Shown here one piece after another: positions 8,101 through 14,559 of a stretch of DNA of 45,030 nt. Each line of letters opens with the position of its first letter. Position 1 is the first letter of the stretch. A program made the translations under genes and the position numbers. The stretch spans positions 1 through 45,030 of the IMG/VR virus record IMGVR_UViG_3300034236_000020; one strand, 5' to 3'. The notes beneath the pieces are model-generated. The model worked only from the letters and a program-made list of their open reading frames with translations. It was not told the DNA's origin and did not search any database. Origin of the DNA: a virus.

Positions 8101-11100
8101 TCACCACCAGCTTTAACACCAGCGACCAATACAGTCTGATCATTCTCGGACAAGACACCACTATCGGTACCGGTCAATGACTTCACCAGGACGACCACGG
8201 CTGCTTTGATTTCTGGCTTAGCGATAGTCGTAGTGAACTTAGCTAACGCTTTTTCTTTGCTCAGCTTATCCGTCTTGACCCCTAATCCCTCTGCTACGCG
8301 CAGCTTGAAATTCGTCATGGCTTCGGTATCACCAAAGGCAATTTTTGTTTCCCAGGCCGAGCGATACAGCATGTGACGGTGAATCTTGCTGGTCTGTGGA
8401 TTGATCATGTTCGTGGCAATACCGACACGCTGCTGCATCCAGACAGAGTGTTCAAAGTACATAGGCGTATCAGTACCAGCCTGGCCAACGTACCCCATGA
8501 ACCGATCGAGCTCGCGTGCCAGTCCATCATTCTTGGCTTGCAGCGACTTACGACGACTCTTGTGCACGATCTTGGAAGGATCTTCCTGACCTGCGATCTG
8601 TAGCATTGTGTCAGGGGACACCTGGCCAGCCAGATTGAACATGTCAGAGCGTACATAGCTCGCTTCAGCATCATCATGCTTTACCTGCTCGGCCAGTTCC
8701 GATGGAATGGCCATGTTGGTATTGCGTGTCGTTTTCTGCGTAGCAGTAATAGGCTGTGTGCCAGGAGCCTTCAGGGAAGGTTCCACACCAAACAGCTTGT
8801 CGAGGATCCCTTGGGATCCTTTATTAGCCTGGAAGATCGCCTCAGCCTTTTCGTTGAGATTACCATCGGTGCGAGCCAATTTAAGGAAGTAGAACTTAGC
8901 ATTGGTGTCGGTTGCTTTGCTCTTCGTGAGTTCAGCCATCTCAGTACCGGTCACCGTATTGCGGACCAGGATCCCCTGATCAAGCAACAGTTTCATGGCA
9001 TGTGCACCAACTGACGATTCCAGTTTGGATTGTAAATCCCGCGGTGCGGAAGCCAAGGATTTAAGACCCAAGCTTGCGACGATGCGTTGGCCCAAAGCAT
9101 TGGCCACGATGTTCTGGCGAGTACCGATGTGCTCTAGCTTGTTGTATTCGATTGTCGATACTGGGGCGGTTTCATCCCGACCAAGGATTGCATTGATATC
9201 TTCTTTGGTGTTGAGCTCAGGACGTGTAGCTGCTTCAGCGGTCCAGCTGAATGCAGCATAGGCGATAGCCGTTATCGTATTCTCGTCGAGCTGGCCCTGT
9301 TCATTCATCAGGAACTGGATCAGATCCTCATAGCCATAACCTGGGTTACCTTTCTTGAGGTTGGCCGTGATGTTACCTGCCCATGCCGTAGCTGTAGCAA
9401 GGAAGGTTTTCAGTACCAGTTTTTGCTCATCAGTTGGTGCTTCTTTTGAAGCCAAGAAATCTGATAGCTTGAATCCTTCAGCCTTGTTCTTCCATGCTGA
9501 GAGAAAGTTGACCATCTTGGCAAGTGGGCGCTGGGTACCAGTGTCTTCATTACCTGCTGTCTGGGCAAAGTGAGTCCCGACCAGGTTCTGTTCCTGGTAC
9601 GGTACCGACGAATCATGTTCGGTATCGAACACAGTGAGAGTGGTAGTTTTCTCTTTTACTTCTGCCACCGCTTCAGCCGGCGTAGCCTCTGCAACGGGCG
9701 CAGGGTTCGCTTCGCTCACCGCTGCTGGTTGCTCGGCCACTGCCGTCTTCGCTGGCTGATCATTGATGGTGCGGTTACCTTTTGTGTCTGAACTAGACAC
9801 AATTCCTTCCTGCTCCATCTCTTCTAAGATACGGGCAGCCCGGTTGTAACCTACCTTGAGGTGCTTCTGCACATTGGTGATACTGGCATTTTTAGAGCCA
9901 ATGACATGCTCAACTGCTGCGTCATAGAGGGTGTCTTTTTCAGCTGGATTTTCAGCTGCTTTGGTATCAGCTTCTTTTCTGGCGGCGGTAGCCGCTGCTG
10001 CTTCCGCGACCGCAGCTTCTTGTTTTGCATTGCGTTCACGACCAGCTTCAAGTTTAGATTTAGGCTTAGGTGGAGTGCTAGCGGTGGGGGGTTCAGCTGG
10101 TACAGCTGGACGTGCGGTGTCCTCCTCATTTGTTGGGGTATCGATATTTCCGGAAGGTACACTGTCTTGCTTGGAGGATTTGGATTGTACGCCAAATTTT
10201 AAGGTAGTGGCGGAATTCATTTCGGTATGGGTGGCACGCAACGCTTTTGCCTCATTGGCGATCTCATTGACCAGGCGAGCAGATTTCATGCTCAAGCCGC
10301 CACCGGAACGCAATATCTTCTCCGAATACGTATCAGATGGATATGCTTTCCATCCACTGTTTGTTTTAATGATCTGACTACCCAGGCCAAAATCCCTGAT
10401 TGCTTGACGTGCTGCGGTTGCTTTGTCTTCATGGTCAGTGGCGAAATTACCCAACATACCAAGGTTGCGCTTGGCAGTTGGTTCATTGTCAGAAGCGATT
10501 GCCGCGGCAATACGTGAACGATACTGAGCAATACCCACGTTCTTGTTTGAACCGTACAGTACCTCTTGAGATACCTTCGATTGAGTAGACAGAGCATTCT
10601 CAGCCTGTCGAGCATCACTGAACACACGTAGATGAGCACGCTGTTCATCAGTAAGTGAGTTGGTGGTGTCATCAGCCAGCTTCAATGCTTCTGTATGTGA
10701 CAGAGCATCAGGTTGAGTCATCGACAGGTTGATCAGCCGAGTAGCTGCTGTGTTGTCAGCTGCTGCCGCGGTAACCAGGGTACTTACTTCATCTGGAGTG
10801 GCAGCAGCCTCATTAGCATTGACCAATCCACCCATAAAGTTACGACCGGTAGAGAGCTGGCGATCCAGGGAAGCCAAGGTAGCACGGGACTTTCCTGCTG
10901 CCTGGGTATCGGTGGCATCAGCCAATACGTCTTTCCAACCATCACGGAAATCCTTCAGCTCGGCAACTTTAGCTGCATCCGTAGGGTACTTAGCAATCTC
11001 AGCTTCGTAGTGAGCAATCTTGGTTTTGGCTTCAGCGATACTGGCTGGCGAGAAGGTATCAGCATCTTCTGTTGCCTTGGCATGCTGCTCTTCCAGCTGG

Positions 11101-12407
11101 GATAACAGCTCACCTGCTTTTTTCAGGTTCTCTGCTTTGACTTCAGGAGCGGTATCCGGCTTCATGGCATGAGCCACAAGCACACCCATCCCACGAGACA
11201 GATCGTAATCTGGGCTCTTTGGGTTGGTGAATGCTGTGATGTCATTGTTGGCCACGGCATCAGCAACCTTCTGCTTTGTCTCAGCAGTAGTGACACGTTC
11301 TTGAGTTTGCTTGGTTTCAGCATTAGGACTCTTGTGCAAGCCAGCCATACCTACACCCATTGCAGCACCAGCCACCAGGCCGGCACCTGCAGCGTTAGCC
11401 ACGCCCTTCATGTGATCTTCTTCGCCCATGGCGATGTTCGTGAAGTATTGTTCCTGTGCTGATTGTGGAAGCTCTTCAGTAACACCTTCGGAGAACGCTT
11501 CCTTACCGATCTTAGCCAGCTTTGATCCGGTCAACGTGCGTGCACCAGTGGCCAGATCGGTTGCTGCGTCACCAAATACTTTGTTCGACACTACACCGAT
11601 GCCCGCTGTGACAGCACCAGCAGCCAGAGCAGGTAAAGCATAGTCGGAGTACTCACGACCAGCGGCCTGAGCTTGATCAGCTACAGTACCAGCTGTTTGA
11701 GCACCCTCGACACCGGCACCAATAGCCGACAAGCGGAAACCGGCAGCCTCAATAGCTGCCTTGGCCGCGGTGGATCCTGCTTCTGTACCTAGTGCAGCAG
11801 TCTCAGCCATACCAACTTTGCCAGCGGCGGTTGCTGCTTCGGCTGCCAGACGTCCTTCGATAGTTGACATGGCTGCTTTTACGGCGATGCCCCGTGCAGC
11901 TGCACCAGCTACACCCATACCTGCCAACATGGCAGGAAGGGATTCAGTCACACTACCCAAAATCGAACGAGGGTTTGCCAGTGAGGTGATTACCGTATCA
12001 CTGAAGCCTTCGGCATCACGCACTTTGGCATCAGCTGCCTTCTGTGCTTTGCTCAGGTATTCTCCCAGTACTTCATTAGTGGCTGCTGGGTCATAACCAA
12101 TTTCCCGCATAGCATTACCGACGGCCCCACCAGAAGCCAACGAACCCAAGCCGACCACTGAAGCACCCAGGTTGACTGCACCTTGTCCCAGCTTGACACC
12201 GATATCACTGACCGTACCAAGAACGTCAGTTTGATTAACTGTAGGGTTAGCATCCCTTAATGCCTGTGTTTTCAGCGCAGTCTGATACTCCGAATCCAGC
12301 TGGGCCATCTTAGTCTGACGGGCTGCCGAGATCTCTGCCATTTTACGGTCAAGGATCTCATCGCTCACTTTAGGCGTCGAAAGGCTGGTATAGACTGAAT
12401 CGGTCAT
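2115..12407 (-). CDS. virion RNA polymerase, N4 gp50-like, with FtsK-gamma and zincin-like domains
   Basis: A 3430-residue protein packaged in the capsid and injected with the DNA, where the N4 homologue transcribes early genes from hairpin promoters. Visible order: an Ala/Gly-rich, helix-rich N-terminal part with hydrophobic segments (about 70-370) suited to ejection; charged Ala/Pro linkers; an FtsK-gamma winged helix (about 826-882, GYNRAARI); a T7-type polymerase from about 920 to 2040; a zincin-like motif HELTH at 2122-2126; and a long C-terminal region. Polymerase motifs are R1327 in QQRVG, D1470 (motif A, EVDGVTNGP), R1567 and K1571 (motif B) and D1826 (motif C, NIHDAQ), with spacing close to that of N4. 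At K1571+8, where T7 has Y639 and N4 Y678, this protein has Phe. It is the last late gene on the leftward strand. Confidence 0.95.
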   Translation of the reverse strand: MTDSVYTSLSTPKVSDEILDRKMAEISAARQTKMAQLDSEYQTALKTQALRDANPTVNQTDVLGTVSDIGVKLGQGAVNLGASVVGLGSLASGGAVGNAMREIGYDPAATNEVLGEYLSKAQKAADAKVRDAEGFSDTVITSLANPRSILGSVTESLPAMLAGMGVAGAAARGIAVKAAMSTIEGRLAAEAATAAGKVGMAETAALGTEAGSTAAKAAIEAAGFRLSAIGAGVEGAQTAGTVADQAQAAGREYSDYALPALAAGAVTAGIGVVSNKVFGDAATDLATGARTLTGSKLAKIGKEAFSEGVTEELPQSAQEQYFTNIAMGEEDHMKGVANAAGAGLVAGAAMGVGMAGLHKSPNAETKQTQERVTTAETKQKVADAVANNDITAFTNPKSPDYDLSRGMGVLVAHAMKPDTAPEVKAENLKKAGELLSQLEEQHAKATEDADTFSPASIAEAKTKIAHYEAEIAKYPTDAAKVAELKDFRDGWKDVLADATDTQAAGKSRATLASLDRQLSTGRNFMGGLVNANEAAATPDEVSTLVTAAAADNTAATRLINLSMTQPDALSHTEALKLADDTTNSLTDEQRAHLRVFSDARQAENALSTQSKVSQEVLYGSNKNVGIAQYRSRIAAAIASDNEPTAKRNLGMLGNFATDHEDKATAARQAIRDFGLGSQIIKTNSGWKAYPSDTYSEKILRSGGGLSMKSARLVNEIANEAKALRATHTEMNSATTLKFGVQSKSSKQDSVPSGNIDTPTNEEDTARPAVPAEPPTASTPPKPKSKLEAGRERNAKQEAAVAEAAAATAARKEADTKAAENPAEKDTLYDAAVEHVIGSKNASITNVQKHLKVGYNRAARILEEMEQEGIVSSSDTKGNRTINDQPAKTAVAEQPAAVSEANPAPVAEATPAEAVAEVKEKTTTLTVFDTEHDSSVPYQEQNLVGTHFAQTAGNEDTGTQRPLAKMVNFLSAWKNKAEGFKLSDFLASKEAPTDEQKLVLKTFLATATAWAGNITANLKKGNPGYGYEDLIQFLMNEQGQLDENTITAIAYAAFSWTAEAATRPELNTKEDINAILGRDETAPVSTIEYNKLEHIGTRQNIVANALGQRIVASLGLKSLASAPRDLQSKLESSVGAHAMKLLLDQGILVRNTVTGTEMAELTKSKATDTNAKFYFLKLARTDGNLNEKAEAIFQANKGSQGILDKLFGVEPSLKAPGTQPITATQKTTRNTNMAIPSELAEQVKHDDAEASYVRSDMFNLAGQVSPDTMLQIAGQEDPSKIVHKSRRKSLQAKNDGLARELDRFMGYVGQAGTDTPMYFEHSVWMQQRVGIATNMINPQTSKIHRHMLYRSAWETKIAFGDTEAMTNFKLRVAEGLGVKTDKLSKEKALAKFTTTIAKPEIKAAVVVLVKSLTGTDSGVLSENDQTVLVAGVKAGGEDMHSLDALMAMAQMALAKKEGKSDFTTQMMAEVDGVTNGPMLSHLLLGAANSVKEMYALLNRGGFFQQGSEHIEYNNWRDAPENFDLYENTALHMTQAINAANLDPALMASIYAFTGELADSKGVVQKAGRNIIKTPLTAMVFGSSVNNAVDSMADNFIDSIYSVIEEGEMSNSDILQHLVGLGVRLPGNVELMEHEFTAQQTRQLKTVFKESLGKAVEETMKQDFEVFIAQRTEFNKTAQLTFEVYNAVYQGLREELTTQLIADGEIAVNKTTGVPLHDLTNAQEADLRKQTAALMPVMNTPMSQESNNLKAGIMVAKAERKLSDKDTYQNVVKFGQPFADGSKSTQVHGYEVSPAGPGVAMVPVSMHSADSAISVRANKEGKALNIHDAQGHGVGGIIETARSMNEATWDTMLNYSPASEVRDALLRTVRGLNAMMAAGKVSDAILTKLAVSLVDFAEKHEAPAEGVLYLQAELAQSLAYRADSMKLDTMATMVSVNQYAMEGGAFAVESSHRSSAASLRSALEVGVSDVDRLALTTVSDKLEAAIKAELAKRDPKAPKVKADPEMDTKTKGSPVAELGKSAIASDKDLVAAFTAKPVMTLTEVASMLSTKLTDQFQKNLLNQLAKRADVDLTIRYVTKDTLPAELINGAEANSRGWYVLGGNVIYVMAPEFKSSGLTTELLMHELTHAALAQIIEQSQADGKGAAYEMVQELEVLREKVEARLAATGETGKFGNATSNVHELVSWGMTNTDFQAVLVGIEMAPKNAGSYLLNGMKTFVKILSSLVFGRPNDAMATGMDVLITNVAGLLNKTSKTTAAPTQLRSLSQTQPVRNLSTQDIYAALAQSNNGAQISAEHDTHLQGLLSTLVKSVYGPFGSFKAALMEQTAQDPLDVYAQALSTGEAPFASESLAAGFGFTNQEAFVLEQVEATMRTALSNNDGVMTVAYKEMTRLYNEVRAKLTVESFHKGDWATATQIEKDQAQALYDFVFAIKQDATGKSDYMSRFAALGLVHSGFRELLNFNTATGATSNPSMGFNERLNKIFNTVMSWVAGRLTNTFRGQQADQKLNALVKQMVEIEAKRNERMISRASQALNSIADTAEDMSDKVRDAVEAFGKKPFFQNNANAFVKLAGNTLSTVAGDRVDGIMEAYLRLRDKTMTGQLGVAASLLNEVRGATDLNKVYHFLLRSTKHLEGIRKDTISSISKAVTGSFANDGEDLTDEHKKAMTAVVLRGDMQSLLGTYTVAQLQNLVNSSTDLQTEIDQHEAQLVAGGKMNRFYINSAKGLGYFMATSKVATAHQLMNAGNIARLYGTGMAASVTTAQVQAATPIIDRLASLYAMKYASRVDMKLVSEVFDAEAARTDGGHGIEMIMKTHTALQVESKDKLFSDSEALQMKGYVPEVYDPYMTVVMATDDEGLQLIKKGYTAMPGYLPRDAADPVSEQKRIYSLRDGGLKQWNSGIISTTDSKAKGSQVINGAHPVSVAGQQNIANMAAIRAGKRAAIQSMFTGTGFDPTVSKEAHMAPVLNPNGDVTNYRYMMSNVVKDKLLNRDNRTDHLLGSMAGNTFDKVASKVQNANAIKALHEQYKLDFADHPETYLQVGPTSTDPQLREIWDMLPRETQQLAKNLFGKDGMMVRNDILDINFGYRKLSIGSVFDKEKAQRSFVENMFVEIMSYAFKDKAQLRARQSEDIWQAIVKETKANLVVKSWSTMTGNLRSNWSQLFLMGVSPKQIFDSHRVAFKSAWEYKQDNAKLFALKHQQNIGHFEPGMDSAKAKYLIQRLEDSLARNPIRPLIDAGLMPTIVEDVGVDEDIYSYKSRFTEKVDGFIDGINPHILKATQLLTMHHSTAPYKMMSYATQISDFLARYTLYQHDIKSMNHEQAVQRASEAFINYDVPTHRKIQYANDTGLIMFSKYYVRIQKVLGRIYKDAPGRVLALLAAEHMLGDQPTVLDSGFIHHFGNPFNAGALSYFGSLDSVTTVSILAAPFTTNNFGQ

Positions 12408-12438
12408 GTTATTCCTGGTTTATTGCGGGTGAGTACCC

Positions 12439-12464
12439 ATTATATACAAGTTGCACTGGGTCAA
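12439..12464 (-). promoter_or_regulatory. candidate sigma70-type promoter before vRNAP
   Basis: On the minus strand TTGACC (12464-12459) is followed after 14 bases by TATAAT (12444-12439), 32 bases before the vRNAP ATG. The -10 is perfect but the spacer is about 3 bases short. N4 late promoters are read by host sigma70 polymerase with the phage SSB and are typically weak, so a non-ideal spacer would fit. The -35 lies inside the inverted repeat at 12456-12479. Confidence 0.35.
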
Positions 12465-12479
12465 GTTGCCTTGACCCAG
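12456..12479. repeat. perfect 10-bp inverted repeat between gp51-like gene and vRNAP
   Basis: CTGGGTCAAG and CTTGACCCAG surround a 4-base spacer. It sits 8 bases after the gp51-like stop (minus strand) and overlaps the -35 of the candidate vRNAP promoter. There is no U tract on the minus strand, so it is more likely an operator, an RNA processing hairpin or an mRNA-stabilising 3' hairpin than an intrinsic terminator. Confidence 0.55.
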
Positions 12480-12486
12480 ATTACTT

Positions 12487-14013
12487 TTACAGACCCGCTT
12501 CGCGGCGAGCTTCTCGCACTTGCTTTTGTTGAGCACGGGTAAGAACCCCTGCTTCTTCTTTGTTGTCGATCCAGTCAAGAGCTTTCTGGATATCAGCCCG
12601 GCTCGCCCCTGGACGAAGCATGTTCAGAGTGCTATCGAAGTTATCGGCAACATCCTTCACACGAGCCGTTTGAGCCAGTTCCCAACGATTACCAGGAGCA
12701 CCACCACTAGCAGCTGCGTCTGCTTTCAACTTGTATTCATTGATGACGGAATCTTTACGACGTTGTTCAGCTACTGCTTCAGCACGAAGACGCGAAACAT
12801 TGTCGACTACAGGCTGGGCCGGAGCTGCAACAGGGGTAGTTTGTGTTTCTGCTGCTGGCTTAGTCGCAGACTTTTCACCACGTAAATTACCGTAAAGCTC
12901 GGATTCATTTACCTTCATCTGCGAGCGTAGACGGTCACCTTGGTTTTGCAATGCCATGGCCTTGCCTTCGATAGTCCTCGATTGCAATGCCGAACCAGGA
13001 GAGCCGGCTAGTGAACCAGCCGTATCCGTGACTTCATCACGAATCGTACCGTCACCACGCCACCAACGCTGGTAGATGCCCATCAATGACGTCATTGCAT
13101 CGGCCGACAACATGTTAGGGTTTTTCAGCTTCATCTCATTAAACGCCTGGAATGCTTGACGTTTAGCGGCTGGGTCCGTCATCTTGCCGATTTCATCGAC
13201 AATCATTTTGGTACCTTCAGCCGACGATGCTGACATCTTCGACACTTCACCCATGCTTTGAATGTTGGCAGCATACAGTTGCTCCAACTTGTTCTGCTGG
13301 TCAAGTTTTTGTGCACGCTGATTCAAAGCTAGATTACCTTGAGCAACACCCAATTGACCCTGGGCTACACCAAGCTGACCTTGAGCTACACGATCTTGAT
13401 TGACCATATGTTTCAGGTTGGCTTCGTGCATACCCTGATCACGGACCCAGCCTTTCTTCTGCTCGTCCCATACTTGATCTTCATGGGTACTGGAGCGCAG
13501 GAAGCCTTCAAGATCAGATGAGTGCTTACCACCAGCATCGGTGTATTCCTTCCGATACTGCTCGATCAATGCAGGATTCTTGGCTTGTACAGCTGACTTG
13601 AACCGGTCCATGATTGGTGCAGTCTTCTCATCCAACATGGCATTGTTGAAGTCGACACCCATCTTGACCTGCTTGTAACGCTGGTCGAGTAGTCCCTCTG
13701 CAGCACCACGAACCTGGTCATGGTTGATGGCATTACCATAGCCAGCCTTGAGTTGGTCTACAGCACCACTGGCAATAGCTGCTTGCAATGCTTCAGGTGT
13801 CTTACCCAGCTGACCTAACTTGTTCAGGAAATCCTGAGTGTTGTTGGTCTTGATAGCGACATCGTTCTTTGCTTGAATATCTTCCGAGCCCTTGATGACA
13901 CTTTGTACACCATCAAACGCACCGTTGATACTCTTCTGAGCAGAGTCCATGGCACGCCATGCAGTGCTGGCATCACCTTGGGTTACGTTCTGCCACGTAA
14001 TTGGTTGGCCCAT
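12487..14013 (-). CDS. N4 gp51-position internal virion protein
   Basis: A 508-residue hydrophilic, mostly helical protein rich in Gln, Ala and Lys. Around residues 213-236 a seven-residue unit is repeated (QGQLGVA, QGQLGVA, QGNLALN), which predicts a heptad coiled coil that continues to about residue 250. Residues 375-415 are a Thr/Pro/Ala linker. In N4 the gene next to vRNAP encodes one of the capsid-internal proteins that leave with the DNA, and position plus composition support the same role here. It starts 2 bases after the previous gene stops. Larger than I would expect for N4 gp51, so the match is by position only. Confidence 0.7.
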   Translation of the reverse strand: MGQPITWQNVTQGDASTAWRAMDSAQKSINGAFDGVQSVIKGSEDIQAKNDVAIKTNNTQDFLNKLGQLGKTPEALQAAIASGAVDQLKAGYGNAINHDQVRGAAEGLLDQRYKQVKMGVDFNNAMLDEKTAPIMDRFKSAVQAKNPALIEQYRKEYTDAGGKHSSDLEGFLRSSTHEDQVWDEQKKGWVRDQGMHEANLKHMVNQDRVAQGQLGVAQGQLGVAQGNLALNQRAQKLDQQNKLEQLYAANIQSMGEVSKMSASSAEGTKMIVDEIGKMTDPAAKRQAFQAFNEMKLKNPNMLSADAMTSLMGIYQRWWRGDGTIRDEVTDTAGSLAGSPGSALQSRTIEGKAMALQNQGDRLRSQMKVNESELYGNLRGEKSATKPAAETQTTPVAAPAQPVVDNVSRLRAEAVAEQRRKDSVINEYKLKADAAASGGAPGNRWELAQTARVKDVADNFDSTLNMLRPGASRADIQKALDWIDNKEEAGVLTRAQQKQVREARREAGL

Positions 14014-14014
14014 A

Positions 14015-14548
14015 TTAGATCCCGTTCTTCTTCATGTAATCACCTACCGATTGATAGGCACCTGGATTGCTGGCCACCCGAGCTTTTTGGCGATCTTCAA
14101 GTGCTGCATTAGTAGTCTTCTGCTGGGCACCGTAGTTGAGCTCAAACTGCTTCTTGCTTTGAGCCAGCTGGTCTTTAGCCAGACCATATTGCTTCATACC
14201 CATCCAGGCGTTGCCCAGACCCTGTGCTAAGCCAAGTGCTGCACCACCCCAACCTTGAGTAGTGACACCATTTTCAGTGGAACCAAGGAAGCCAGAATCC
14301 TTACCCCAGCCTTTAAGACTGGACAACCATCCACCACTATCACCACCCCCAATCATTCCATTACCGGAAGATGCAAAATCCACCCCACCCAAACCAGGGG
14401 ATTCAAGACTTTTCATATAGTCCGTACCACCGAATGGGCTCGATTGAATGTTACTGGACCAAGGTGTAATCTGGTTGATTGTAGGTGCGGAAGCCACGAG
14501 AGGATTGGGTTGTGGTCCCCAGTTCATGCTGCTCAAATAATCTGCCAT
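14015..14548 (-). CDS. N4 gp52-position small virion protein
   Basis: A 177-residue protein with a Gly/Ser/Asn/Pro-rich, probably flexible first half (to about residue 95), then a helix-rich second half (GAALGLAQGLGNAWMG, then a charged stretch rich in Gln, Lys and Ala). It lies between two candidate ejection proteins with only 1 base to the next gene. The amphipathic, Gly/Ala-rich central helix would suit membrane or channel contact during DNA ejection. No catalytic motif is visible. Confidence 0.65.
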   Translation of the reverse strand: MADYLSSMNWGPQPNPLVASAPTINQITPWSSNIQSSPFGGTDYMKSLESPGLGGVDFASSGNGMIGGGDSGGWLSSLKGWGKDSGFLGSTENGVTTQGWGGAALGLAQGLGNAWMGMKQYGLAKDQLAQSKKQFELNYGAQQKTTNAALEDRQKARVASNPGAYQSVGDYMKKNGI

Positions 14549-14559
14549 AGTGTATTTCC

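Noticed and set aside
12439-12450. Shared TATATACAA between 12441 and 34361 as a middle-promoter motif
   Set aside because: The copy at 12441 would point antisense into the gp51-like gene, and two AT-rich matches are not enough.
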